64,000 nucleotides of DNA from NCBI RefSeq assembly GCF_018785315.1, contig NZ_WQPN01000008.1, positions 62,001 to 126,000 of the forward strand, given 5' to 3'. Below are positions 33,342 through 42,580 of this stretch, one piece after another. Each line of letters begins with the position of its first letter. The first letter of the stretch is position 1. Under the pieces are notes generated by a model. The model saw only the letters and a list, made by a program, of their open reading frames with translations, made no database searches and had not been told where the DNA came from. The DNA comes from Clostridium sp. MCC353 (GTDB taxonomy: Bacteria > Bacillota > Clostridia > Lachnospirales > Lachnospiraceae). The translations under genes and the position numbers were made by a program.

Positions 33342-36176
33342 ATGTTTGATAAGTTCAGACTGAAAGAGGCGCTGGTTGAATATAAAAAGCGTTTTGTGCA
33401 AACGCAATGGCCAGATGAAAAGTACAAATGGGAAGCAGTAAAATGCTTTCAGGTGAATTGGGATGTCAATTCCGATGATTTTGCGCATATGCTGAATAAG
33501 GCACTTTCTCAAACAGGTAATCTGTTGGCCTCTGTAAATAATTTCCCTGCAAGAATGATTACCAAGTTTGCAGAGATTGCAGAGGAAGAAGTCCGTGCTA
33601 TGTTCATCGAGTTGTTTGATGAGAGCAAGGATGTATATGAGAGAATCAGTAATTTCAAGCAGAAGTCCAATAGCCTGCTCGAACGTTATGGTAATGGAGA
33701 CGCACAGCATTATCAGTATGAAAGTGCGATATGTACATATTTGTGGCTGCGTTATCCGGACAAGTATTACATCTATAAATTAAGTGAAATTAAGGCTGTA
33801 TCCAGTGAGTTGGAGAGCGATTACACTTTCAAAAAAGGAGCTTATGTCGACAATATTCGTAATTTCCTTGCGTTTTATGATGAGATATGTGCAGAACTTA
33901 AACAGGACGATGAATTAAAGAACTTAATGGCATCACAGATTACAGGCACTTGTTATCCAGACCCAGAACTCCATACATTAACCATTGATGTAGGATTCTT
34001 TATTAGCAGGTACCTCAATAAAAAGGATGACGCACCCACTACGGATGACTGGTGGCCAAGTGATTATACTCCGGCCCTTTCTGTGGACGAGTGGGAAGCT
34101 CTTCTGGGTGATAATGAAGTATTCACGGATAGCAGCCTCGAAATCATGAAGCGCATGCTTGATTACGGTGGAAAGGCTACCTGCACACAGCTTTCTATTA
34201 AATACGGTGAAAGCAAAAACTTTTATAACGCTGGTTCCTCTGCCCTTGCAAAGCGTGTTGTGCAGAAAACCGGCTGCCCGGTAATACCACGCGATGATGA
34301 TAGCACACGCTGGTGGCCCGTCCTTTATGTTGGGAAGAATGCAAAGAAAGATGAAGACGGTTCCTTTGTTTGGAAGTTACGCGATGAGCTGAATGAAGCA
34401 TTGAAACGAATTGATTTGACGAAAATCAAGCTATATGCAAATTTGACTCCAGTTTTCTGGAAAATCAGTCATGGAACTGATTGCATCACGAATGCGGAAG
34501 CAGCAACTTTCAATAAACGTCGAGTAGTTGTTGTCCATAAAGATACTGCAGCCAAAGGAAAATCAAAGGTATCACAGGGAGAAGATTTTGTGGCCAATAT
34601 GAAAAAAGGCGACTTCTTTTATCTGTGCCGTGGAAACAGTATCCGGCTCCTTTGCCGTATTGATACAGATAAAGTTGAGGAGAATCCGGAAAAACAGGAT
34701 GGATGGTGTGAACGCAGTTATACTGTCATTGCCGAGTCACGAGATACAAATGCATACTCTGGAGAAAAAAAGTGGTGGACGCCAAATGATAACTCCACCT
34801 GCATTCCCGTGCCGGAAAGTGAAAAAGGACTGTTTGATGAGTATATACTAAAACCGTACTTCAATTTAACGACGGAGGATTTGCTGCGCAATGACACATC
34901 AGGTATGCACTATTGGTTCCTGAATGCTAATCCAAAAATGTGGAGTATGTCCAGCATGCCGGTTGGTGAGGTGCAGGATTACACTCTTTATAACGACAAT
35001 GGCAACAAGCGTCGTATTTTCCAGAACTTTTTGGATGCCAAAGCTGGCGATATGGTTATCGGATATGAATCTACGCCAGTTAAACAAATAGTAGCCCTTA
35101 TGCGTATCAGTGCTGAGCAAGACGGAGATAAGATTTATTTTGAAAAGCTGGAGGGCCTTTCTTCTCCGATAGACTTTGCAACATTGAAAGCCTGTTCTGA
35201 ACTCGAAAAGATGGAATATTTTGGTATGCAGCAAGGCAGCCTGTTTAAGCTGACGAAGGGCGAATATGAATTTATCCTTGATATGATTCGGGATGAAAAT
35301 CCGGCACCGGCATCAAAGGGCAATGAGAAATATGATAAAGCAAAATTCTTAGAAGATGTCTATATGACGGAAAGCAAGTATGACCGTCTGGTAGCTGTTC
35401 TGAAAAAGAAAAAGAATGTCATCCTTCAAGGCGCTCCGGGTGTTGGAAAGACATTTGCTGCGATACGGCTGGCATATTCCATCATGGAGGAGGTGGACGA
35501 TGACCGCATTGAATTCGTACAGTTCCATCAAAATTACTCCTATGAAGATTTCATGATGGGTTACAAACCGGTTGAGGACGGATTTGAGCTGAAGTATGGC
35601 ATATTCTATCGTTTTTGTCAGAAGGCGGCAAACCATCTGGACAAAGATTACTTCTTTATCATCGATGAGATAAACCGTGGTAATATGAGTAAGATTTTCG
35701 GAGAGCTCCTGATGCTGATTGAGGCAGATTATCGTGATAAGAAAGCAACACTCGCCTACAATGGCTTGAGCTTTTCGGTACCGAAGTGCCTTCATATTAT
35801 TGGCATGATGAATACAGCTGACCGTAGCCTGGCGATGATTGATTATGCGTTGCGTCGTCGATTCAGCTTCTTTGATATGGAGCCGGGATTTGAGTCGGAA
35901 GGCTTTATGAAATACCAGAAAGGATTAGCAAACGACACATTCGACGCCTTGATTGATAAAATCAAAGACTTGAATAGAGAGATAATGCAGGATAAGTCGC
36001 TGGGTAAGGGCTTCTGCATTGGTCACAGTTATTTATGCAATGCCAAACAATGTACGGATGACTGGATGAAGGATGTTGTCGATTTTGATATTCTTCCTAT
36101 GCTTAGCGAGTATTGGTTTGACGATGCGAATAAGCTGCAGCGTTGGGAGAATATCTTGCATGGTGTATTTCAATGA
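33342..36176 (+). CDS. mcrB: McrB-like AAA+ GTPase with N-terminal DNA-binding modules
   Basis: About 944 residues. The C-terminal AAA+ module has Walker A GAPGVGKT (about 696), FHQNYSYEDFMMGYKP, FIIDEINRGN and the McrB signature GMMNTADRS. Upstream sits an EVE/PUA-like domain (MHYWFLNANPKMWSM, about 521-650, reading to FEKLEG), a fold that can hold modified cytosine. Before it come a second PUA-like stretch (KKGDFFYLCRG), a winged-helix-like region (about 270-360) and a helical N-terminus. It should recognise modified DNA and drive McrC. The ATG at 33342 is better spaced from AAGGCGG than that at 33336. Confidence 0.88.
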   Translation: MFDKFRLKEALVEYKKRFVQTQWPDEKYKWEAVKCFQVNWDVNSDDFAHMLNKALSQTGNLLASVNNFPARMITKFAEIAEEEVRAMFIELFDESKDVYERISNFKQKSNSLLERYGNGDAQHYQYESAICTYLWLRYPDKYYIYKLSEIKAVSSELESDYTFKKGAYVDNIRNFLAFYDEICAELKQDDELKNLMASQITGTCYPDPELHTLTIDVGFFISRYLNKKDDAPTTDDWWPSDYTPALSVDEWEALLGDNEVFTDSSLEIMKRMLDYGGKATCTQLSIKYGESKNFYNAGSSALAKRVVQKTGCPVIPRDDDSTRWWPVLYVGKNAKKDEDGSFVWKLRDELNEALKRIDLTKIKLYANLTPVFWKISHGTDCITNAEAATFNKRRVVVVHKDTAAKGKSKVSQGEDFVANMKKGDFFYLCRGNSIRLLCRIDTDKVEENPEKQDGWCERSYTVIAESRDTNAYSGEKKWWTPNDNSTCIPVPESEKGLFDEYILKPYFNLTTEDLLRNDTSGMHYWFLNANPKMWSMSSMPVGEVQDYTLYNDNGNKRRIFQNFLDAKAGDMVIGYESTPVKQIVALMRISAEQDGDKIYFEKLEGLSSPIDFATLKACSELEKMEYFGMQQGSLFKLTKGEYEFILDMIRDENPAPASKGNEKYDKAKFLEDVYMTESKYDRLVAVLKKKKNVILQGAPGVGKTFAAIRLAYSIMEEVDDDRIEFVQFHQNYSYEDFMMGYKPVEDGFELKYGIFYRFCQKAANHLDKDYFFIIDEINRGNMSKIFGELLMLIEADYRDKKATLAYNGLSFSVPKCLHIIGMMNTADRSLAMIDYALRRRFSFFDMEPGFESEGFMKYQKGLANDTFDALIDKIKDLNREIMQDKSLGKGFCIGHSYLCNAKQCTDDWMKDVVDFDILPMLSEYWFDDANKLQRWENILHGVFQ

Positions 36177-37243
36177 CAAAGGACAAGAGCATTTTAATTA
36201 ACAACATTTATTACATGCTATCCTATGCTTTTCAAACGCTGAATCAGGAAACTTATGATGATGTTGCAGTTGAATCTTTTAATGAGATGTACGACCTTCT
36301 GGCGGCTATATTGGCCAAAGGCATAGGACAGCAGTTGAAACAAGGTTTGTATCGGGAGTATATCAGTTGCCAAGAAGAGTTGGCTATTATGAGAGGCAAA
36401 ATCAGCATACCTGGAACGATTAAGAATCGTATGGCACATGAACGTGTACTTACTTGCGATTATGATGAGCTTTCAGAGAATAACCAGCTGAATCAAATTC
36501 TGAAAATAACAGTTTTGCTGTTACTCCGAAATGCTAAGGTAAAAGCTGAGTATAAGGACGACCTAAGAAAGAAAATACTCTATTTTTCCAATGTTGATAC
36601 ACTGGAGCCTAATGATATACGCTGGTCGTCCATACGTTTTCAGAGAAATAACCAGACTTATCGGATGTTGATAGCTATCTGCCAGCTTATCATAGAGGGT
36701 ATGCTTATCACGACAGATGCTGGTGATTATCGTTTGGCATCCTTTGTTGACGAACAGCGGATGTGCCGATTGTATGAGAAGTTTATTCTTGAGTATTACA
36801 GCAGGCACTTTCCAAAACTATCCGTCAGTGCAGCGCAAATACCGTGGGCCTTGGATGACGGCTTAGGTACGATGCTTCCGGTTATGCAGAGCGATATTCA
36901 TCTGCAAAAAGACAACACTATACTTATCATAGATGCCAAGTATTATAGCCACATGACCCAAGTTCAATTTGATAAGCATACCCTGCATTCGAACAATTTG
37001 TACCAGATTTTTACTTATGTGAAGAACAGGCACTATGACTTTGGCAACAAGCCGAATGTGGTCTCTGGTATGCTTCTGTATGCAAAAACAGAAGAAGAGA
37101 TACAGCCGGATAATGAGTATCAGATGCACGGCAGCAAGGTAAGCGTGAAAACGCTAGATTTGAATTTGCCGTTTGCAGACATTGCGGCTCAGCTGAATAA
37201 AATCGCTATTGAACATTTCGGTGATGGATTATATCAGGGATAG
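36173..37243 (+). CDS. mcrC: McrC-like nuclease subunit of a type IV restriction system
   Basis: A 356-residue protein whose ATG overlaps the mcrB stop (ATGA). The N-terminal domain (NNIYYMLSYAFQTL, CQEELAIMRGKI, CDYDELSENNQLNQILK) is typical of the 5-methylcytosine restriction subunit. The C-terminal PD-(D/E)XK core reads LPVMQSDIHLQKDNTILIID with DAKYY (about 252). It cuts DNA with McrB. GC content drops here compared with hsdR. It is the last gene of the five-gene operon. Confidence 0.9.
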   Translation: MTKDKSILINNIYYMLSYAFQTLNQETYDDVAVESFNEMYDLLAAILAKGIGQQLKQGLYREYISCQEELAIMRGKISIPGTIKNRMAHERVLTCDYDELSENNQLNQILKITVLLLLRNAKVKAEYKDDLRKKILYFSNVDTLEPNDIRWSSIRFQRNNQTYRMLIAICQLIIEGMLITTDAGDYRLASFVDEQRMCRLYEKFILEYYSRHFPKLSVSAAQIPWALDDGLGTMLPVMQSDIHLQKDNTILIIDAKYYSHMTQVQFDKHTLHSNNLYQIFTYVKNRHYDFGNKPNVVSGMLLYAKTEEEIQPDNEYQMHGSKVSVKTLDLNLPFADIAAQLNKIAIEHFGDGLYQG

Positions 37244-37256
37244 AAGGTGAAGGTTT

Positions 37257-37395
37257 ATGATGATTAGCCCGGAAGGCTACTACGAGGAATATCTCAAAGG
37301 AAAAGATGAAAAGCAGATTATGAGAGCTATTCGTGGTCTTTAGAAGAAATTAGCCAGATTGAAAAATATAATGGAAAGCCCAGTAATGTTTTCGG
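37257..37395 (+). pseudogene. 5' fragment of a small Lachnospiraceae protein, stopped by TAG
   Basis: MMISPEGYYEEYLKGKDEKQ runs on to RGL, then an in-frame TAG, then KKLARLKNIMESP in the same frame. The continuation across the stop suggests a nonsense mutation in a short coiled protein of unknown function. The frame then merges into the Fic-like wreck that follows. Confidence 0.5.
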
Positions 37396-37661
37396 TAACG
37401 AGAAGGATGATTCTTTTAAGGGAAGCATTGGAGCGCTTTACCAGACCTTTGAACCATTCTTTTTCGGATGATTCGGATGGAAATAAAAGAATTGCTGCTG
37501 CTATTTTCTTATTTTTTATGGATAGGAATCAGGCGCTGTTTCGGGATGGGTAAAAGGTGATTGCTGACCATACGCTGGTGACCTTGACAATTTTGATTGC
37601 AGAATCAAGGCCAGAGGAAAAAGAGATGATGATTAGTGTGATAATGAATTGTATCAAGTAA
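37370..37661 (+). pseudogene. decayed Fic/Doc domain, RhuM C-terminal type
   Basis: Three frames together spell a Fic domain: SNVFGNEKDDSFKGSIGALY in one frame, DGNKRIAAAIFLFFMDRN (the Fic motif, with the expected preceding HxFxD lost at the frameshift) in another, then after an in-frame TAA DHTLVTLTILIAESRPEEKE. At least one frameshift and one stop break it. Such domains occur alone and at the C-terminus of RhuM proteins; an intact RhuM gene lies at 42581. Confidence 0.7.
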
Positions 37662-37675
37662 TTAAGAAGTGTGGG

Positions 37676-37796
37676 ATTCCGCCCGGGGTCACTTCTGTCC
37701 TGTGGACATCATTTTTATACACTCGAGACATTGTGAGGTCTGCGTGAAATTTTGTCGGATAAGATAGTTGGTTTTAGTAAATAAAATGTTAGGGGA
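37676..37796 (+). other. rlmD 3'-end remnant, scar 2
   Basis: Frame 37702-37767 reads VDIIFIHSRHCEVCVKF and ends CRIR-stop, matching the rlmD tail GSVHCEVCVEIRRLK-stop at 26656-26701. Similarity continues beyond the stop into AAATAAAATGTTAGGGGAT. It borders the restriction operon module on the right. Confidence 0.65.
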
Positions 37797-37804
37797 TTTA
37801 ATTT

Positions 37805-39301
37805 ATGAATTATGAAGCTGAACAGTTTAAAAAAGATGTTATAATTAATATTCAGAACGATGCTTCTTACTCGGATGAAGTTGTTGAAGCATTAGAGAAT
37901 TCAAAGTTTGAATTTGAAGATTCTTCTATTTTTACAAAAAGGGAGTGGAATACTTATATTAGAAAATTAAAAATATATTGTTCTGCTCATGGAAAAGCTG
38001 TATTAGAAAGCCAAAAAAAAAGATTGTATCAATTTATGGATTCCTTACATGGTGTGCGAGATGATTACATGTTAATGGAATTGATTATTTTTGTAAGTGC
38101 AGAGATGGAAGATCATGTTATTACATCAAATCGTATTATAATAAATAAGCATGTGGAGATAGACAAGGCCAATGATTTAATAGGTACAGGTGGATTCGCT
38201 TCAATTTATAAGGTGGATGATAGTGAGATTGGAGTATCATTTGCGTATAAGATATTTGATCCATCGCCATTTCAAGGAAGTAGTAAAGAAATCATGAAAA
38301 AACGATTTTTGCGTGAGGCCAGAAAGGTGTTAAGTTATTCCCATGAGAATATTGTTCATGCATATGATTTCGGATTTTTAGGTAATGATAGTGGATACAT
38401 AAAATTGGAACATATTGATGGAAAAAAAGTTATTGATTATATAAAAGAAAATTTTTTGTCGGAGGAAGACAAAAATAGATTGGCAAGTCAATATGTTTCA
38501 GCGATGGCATATATACATGGTAAGGCGGATATACATCGCGATATTAGTTATTCAAATATAATGGTTGATGGTGACGGAAATATTAAGGTGCTAGATTTTG
38601 GATTTGCAAGGGGCATGAAAGATAGTGAGTACGATACGATATATCAAGATATAGTCCATAAATTTATGCCACCGGATAAACAGTATGATATTAGAACAGA
38701 AATTTACTGTATAGGGGCCGTGTTGTTTTCTATTTATGCAGAAGAAGAATTTCATATTTCAAAGATAGATGACATTAGCTTAAGTGACTTAAATGTTTAT
38801 AATATAATCAAAAAATGTTTAGAGAAAAATCCAGATAATAGATATCAGTCAGCAATTGAACTGAGGAATGATTTTGAAGCTATGATTGAGGGGCATCAAA
38901 ACATAAGTATGCCAGTCGCATCAAATAAAATAAGCAATGGATTTTCTCTAGATTATTTTGAAGAAATGGTTAATAAGATTGCACGTATCGAATTTCAAAT
39001 AGGAATGTTACCATCTTTGAATACGGTTAAAGAATGGGTAGAGATACAGTTGCCGGATTTTATTGAGAAACATTATTTCCGAAGCAAAATGAACTTCACA
39101 CAGTTGATTAAACAATTTCCTGGTCTCTATCAAATTCATGTTTATAGAAATGAAAGTTATGAAATAGAAAAATATCCAATTGAAGAGTTATATAATACAT
39201 ACATTCAATTCTCGGAAAAAGAAAAATCATATATAGTTAAAGGAATTTATTCAATTATTTTAGGAAATTCTATAGAAACGCAAGAGTTGCCTTTTAACTA
39301 G
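37805..39301 (+). CDS. stand-alone serine/threonine protein kinase
   Basis: A 498-residue soluble protein. About 120 unrecognised N-terminal residues precede a eukaryotic-type kinase domain with glycine loop IGTGGFASIYKV (about 124), catalytic Lys in AYKIFD (about 147), HRDISYSNIMV (about 243) and DFGFARG (about 263), all intact. About 125 C-terminal residues have no motif I know. There is no membrane helix or PASTA repeat, unlike PknB housekeeping kinases. The gene is very AT-rich and lies between rlmD scars, so a phage-defence kinase role is plausible but unproven. Confidence 0.8.
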   Translation: MNYEAEQFKKDVIINIQNDASYSDEVVEALENSKFEFEDSSIFTKREWNTYIRKLKIYCSAHGKAVLESQKKRLYQFMDSLHGVRDDYMLMELIIFVSAEMEDHVITSNRIIINKHVEIDKANDLIGTGGFASIYKVDDSEIGVSFAYKIFDPSPFQGSSKEIMKKRFLREARKVLSYSHENIVHAYDFGFLGNDSGYIKLEHIDGKKVIDYIKENFLSEEDKNRLASQYVSAMAYIHGKADIHRDISYSNIMVDGDGNIKVLDFGFARGMKDSEYDTIYQDIVHKFMPPDKQYDIRTEIYCIGAVLFSIYAEEEFHISKIDDISLSDLNVYNIIKKCLEKNPDNRYQSAIELRNDFEAMIEGHQNISMPVASNKISNGFSLDYFEEMVNKIARIEFQIGMLPSLNTVKEWVEIQLPDFIEKHYFRSKMNFTQLIKQFPGLYQIHVYRNESYEIEKYPIEELYNTYIQFSEKEKSYIVKGIYSIILGNSIETQELPFN

Positions 39302-39541
39302 CAGAAGATAACAATTTTCTTTTTGAGAATTCGAATCATACACTCCATCCTTACGAAGCTCGTTGTTTAATATTGAAAGTGTAAGTTAATGGAAAATTGG
39401 TGATTAACAAGGGGGGAATATTGAAATGTAATTAATAACAATGAAACAAGATACTGCAAAAGTATTGCCCTGTTATTAAAGCTATAGTATAAATAGAGGT
39501 ATTTGTCTAAACGGGATTAAGTGTAATAGCGAGGTGAGAAA
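39302..39541 (+). promoter_or_regulatory. AT-rich gap with a promoter for the DUF1016 gene
   Basis: TTGCCC (39465-39470), a 17-bp spacer and TATAAA (39488-39493) form the promoter. The remaining sequence shows no gene or clear hairpin. Confidence 0.5.
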
Positions 39542-40618
39542 TTGAATAATCGAAAACAAATGGGAAAGAATAAAGATGGAGTAATATTCCCTGTTGCTCC
39601 AAATCTTTCTGAGATGAGTGATGCTTATTTGAGTTTTATAGAAGAAGTGAAAGCGGAAATCCGAAAGCAGCGAATTTCTGTGGTGTTGAATGCAAATTCC
39701 AGCATGATCTGCCTTTACTGGAACATTGGCAGAGCCATTCTGAAAAAACAGGAAGAAGAAGGCTGGGGTGCAAAAGTCATTGACCGTATGGCCAAGGACT
39801 TAAAGGATGCGTTCCCTGAAATGTCTGGTTTTTCGCCCAGAAACATTAAGTATATGCGAAAGTTCGCCGAGAGCTGGCCTGATTTTGAAATTGTGCAACA
39901 GGTTGTGGCACAAATTCCGTGGAGAACGAATCGTATGCTATTAGATAAACTTGATTCTATGGAAAGCCGCATCTGGTATGCACATAAAACAATAGAAAAT
40001 GGCTGGAGCAGCAATGTATTGGAATTGCAAATACAGGGCGGTCTCATGGAGCGTTTAGGAAGAAGCGTGAATAATTTCCCGGATGCACTTTCTCCTATAG
40101 ATTCCGATCTGGTCAATCAAGTGTTTAAAGACCCCTATCTGTTTGATTTCCTTGGGACAGACATGCCCCGGAGAGAGGTTGAGATTGAACGAAAACTAAC
40201 AGAACACATTCAAAGTTTTCTGCTGGAATTGGGACAAGGATTTGCTTTTGTGGGCAGACAGGTACATCTGGAGGTCGACGGCGATGATTTTTATATTGAT
40301 CTCTTATTTTATCACCTGAAGCTGCGATGTTATGTGGTGATTGAATTGAAAGCCTGTGATTTTGAGCCGGGGTTTATCAGCCAACTCAATATGTATCAAA
40401 ATGTAGTTAACGATGTTTTACGCCACCCAGATGACAAGCCGACCATTGGTCTGTTGCTGGTAAAGGGTAAAAATGAAACTGTAGTAGAGTACTCACTGGC
40501 AGGATATCAAAACCCTATTGGTGTGGCAGAGTGGAAGAACCAGATTGCTAAGGCTTTGCCGGAAGAGCTGCGTAGCAGCCTGCCATCCATTGAAGAAATC
40601 GAAAAAGAACTGGAGTAA
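39542..40618 (+). CDS. DUF1016 (YhcG-type) PD-(D/E)XK nuclease-like protein
   Basis: A 358-residue protein. The N-terminal DUF1016 domain (SMICLYWNIGRAILKKQ, WGAKVIDRMAKDLKDAFPEM, SPRNIKYMRKFAESW) precedes a PD-(D/E)XK-like core with DDFYIDLLFYH and VVIELKACDF (Asp about 249, ELK about 268). Family members occur beside restriction systems and mobile elements. The start is TTG with GAGGTGAG upstream. Composition is closer to the core than its neighbours. It ends in a perfect hairpin that begins at its stop codon. Confidence 0.85.
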   Translation: MNNRKQMGKNKDGVIFPVAPNLSEMSDAYLSFIEEVKAEIRKQRISVVLNANSSMICLYWNIGRAILKKQEEEGWGAKVIDRMAKDLKDAFPEMSGFSPRNIKYMRKFAESWPDFEIVQQVVAQIPWRTNRMLLDKLDSMESRIWYAHKTIENGWSSNVLELQIQGGLMERLGRSVNNFPDALSPIDSDLVNQVFKDPYLFDFLGTDMPRREVEIERKLTEHIQSFLLELGQGFAFVGRQVHLEVDGDDFYIDLLFYHLKLRCYVVIELKACDFEPGFISQLNMYQNVVNDVLRHPDDKPTIGLLLVKGKNETVVEYSLAGYQNPIGVAEWKNQIAKALPEELRSSLPSIEEIEKELE

Positions 40619-40644
40619 TTGTGCCACAGCCTGTGGCACAATTA
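40616..40644 (+). terminator. perfect hairpin at the DUF1016 stop codon
   Basis: TAATTGTGCCACAG and CTGTGGCACAATTA form a 14-bp stem around one base, starting in the stop codon. It is followed by GATTCCAG, part of a repeat family seen again near 45169 and 48430. Confidence 0.65.
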
Positions 40645-41239
40645 GATTCCAGATGTGCCAAACAATACTGGCAAGAATAAGATGCTTGAACTTTGATAGT
40701 TCGAGTGTTTTATTGTTGCCAGTAATTACTACCAGCAAACCTTTCTCTTTCTGGAGATGCGAAGCATCCCCATATATCAAAATCTATGATATAATCTAAA
40801 CGTAGGAAGTAGAAGTGGAGTGAGTTTGAAAAGACGTGGTTTCCATTTTGACAAGAATAGCAAGGGTTCCTCCAAGGCTTAATTGCGTCTTTCGGATATC
40901 CGAATCACCGCTTCTACGCATGCAGAGTCGGTTGTGCTTCTCGTGAGGAAGGCCCAGTAAATCAAAGGGTTTCGGGAAATTGGGCAGGAGATGTAGGTAT
41001 GCTTTTATGGTTAGTTGGAGTGAAATATGTTTCCAGTTACTTTGATGGGTAAGGAAAATTAACGTATTGGCAAAAGGCAATAGTGTAGAAGGAAGTGAAA
41101 CACTCTATTTCTACATTCCATGTTGGTAATTGCACACTAGTTATAAAAGATTTTCTGGACAACGGCTTATTTATTTGATAAAAGTAATTAATTCGACTTG
41201 ATTTGGTAAAAGAACTTAACTATATATAGGGAGAAATAT
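40645..41239 (+). other. gene-poor region with an rlmD scar and the DUF2971 promoter
   Basis: No supported gene is present. The frame at 40883-40960 reads SDIRITASTHAESVVLLV and ends RKAQ-stop, an RlmD-like C-terminus (scar 3), preceded by GTCTTTCGGATATC, which resembles GTCTTTCAGACATC at scar 4. A TGATATAAT box at 40789-40797 may be the orphan promoter of a lost gene. TTGATT-17-TATATA at 41198-41226 serves the DUF2971 gene. Confidence 0.55.
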
Positions 41240-42247
41240 ATGCCAGTACTTACAAATGAGTATTTAAGTTTTCATCCAGAAGTGCCATCAGTTTTTTATC
41301 ATTACTGTTCAGTAGATACTTTTTTGAGCATTATTAATAATAGCAATATCTGGCTTTCGGATGCTGAAGAGACAAATGATTATACTGAAATGAAGTGGCT
41401 ATTTTCAAAAATTCATGAAACGGTTGAACAAGCATTATTGTCATATCGAAAATTTTTTAGTGAAGAGGTGATTCTAAAAAGTAAAAAGCTTACATATCAA
41501 ATAGCTGAAAACTTATTAAATAAAAAAGCCCCAATAGTACAGAATTCAAAAAGTTTTTTAGCATGTTTTTCGAAATCCGGTGATTTACTTAGTCAATGGC
41601 GTGCATATGGAAATGATGGGAATGGTATTGCCATTGGTTTCAATCCCAGTATTTTTGAAAAGTTTACAGACGAATCTTATTATATTATGAGCAAAGTTAT
41701 TTATTCTGATAAAGATATTTTAGAGTTTATGCATTCCGCTATTGATGAACCACTTAAATGGGCAATTGAAAGTAGTATTAGCTCTAAAACCAAAGAACTA
41801 GATGAAATGGAACTAGCAATGAATATTTCTTTGTTAGTTTATTCGTTGTGGCAAGAAGGACCTATATATAAACATAATTCGTTTATTGAGGAACAGGAAT
41901 GGAGGCTGTTTCGTAGGTTGCAATCAGGTAATTTTGATTATTGTGATGGCGTTGATGATTATGGTTATGCACATTTTCTTGAAGGTTTTTTTTATAGCAA
42001 CGAGAAATATCTTGGTGAGTTTACCCGAGGACCTTTAAAGTTTAGAAGCGTAAATAATGATATTCGGTTATATTTTGAACTTGGATTTGAAAAGTGTAAA
42101 AGAGAAATTATAAAGGAAATTATTATTGGACCCAAATGTAAAATTGAAGCATTTGATTTGAAGCTACTTTTGGCAAAGAATAAATATATAGATGATATAT
42201 ATTCTGATTCAATAATAATAAAAAATTCTAATTGCCCATATATATAG
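41240..42247 (+). CDS. DUF2971 domain protein
   Basis: A 335-residue protein with the DUF2971 hallmarks: FYHYCSVDTFLSIINNSNIWLSDAEETND near the start, then FLACFSKSGDLLSQWRAYG and GIAIGF. The biochemical activity of the family is unknown; members are frequent in defence islands. It is strongly AT-rich with a consensus-like promoter (41198-41226) and a GGGAG ribosome site. No membrane segment is seen. It stands alone between an rlmD scar and RhuM genes. Confidence 0.8.
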   Translation: MPVLTNEYLSFHPEVPSVFYHYCSVDTFLSIINNSNIWLSDAEETNDYTEMKWLFSKIHETVEQALLSYRKFFSEEVILKSKKLTYQIAENLLNKKAPIVQNSKSFLACFSKSGDLLSQWRAYGNDGNGIAIGFNPSIFEKFTDESYYIMSKVIYSDKDILEFMHSAIDEPLKWAIESSISSKTKELDEMELAMNISLLVYSLWQEGPIYKHNSFIEEQEWRLFRRLQSGNFDYCDGVDDYGYAHFLEGFFYSNEKYLGEFTRGPLKFRSVNNDIRLYFELGFEKCKREIIKEIIIGPKCKIEAFDLKLLLAKNKYIDDIYSDSIIIKNSNCPYI

Positions 42248-42296
42248 TCAATAATTTAAAAAAAGTAATGCAAAATAATTAGGCCAGGGGGCTAGA

Positions 42297-42558
42297 ATGG
42301 ATGAAAAAGAAATAGAGATATTTACTGATGGCAATGTTGCATTAGAGGTACTCATTACACCGGAACAGGATACCATATGGCTAAACCAAAATCAGATGGC
42401 CGAATTATTCAAGCGAGATGTAAAAAACGATTGGCTTACATATTAATAATGTTTTGAAAGAGGAATTGCTGGCTCAGACCGCAACTGTTGCAAATTTTGC
42501 GATAGTTCAAAAAATGCACATAACAAAGAACCGATACATTAAAAAAGTAAAGGCATAG
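42297..42558 (+). pseudogene. broken RhuM N-terminus
   Basis: MDEKEIEIFTDGNVALEVLI followed by TIWLNQNQMAELFKRD matches the RhuM/DNA-binding N-terminal block; a frameshift near 42420 moves the continuation (RIGLHINNVLKEELL, then ATVANFAIVQK) to another frame before a stop. It is a second, decayed copy of the neighbouring gene (DTVWLSIDQMAELFQRD). Confidence 0.75.
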
Positions 42559-42580
42559 CAAAGGCGAGGAGGTGAACGGA

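Noticed and set aside
37257-37661. A complete Fic toxin gene
   Set aside because: Two in-frame stops and a frameshift break it; the invariant HxFxD part is missing.
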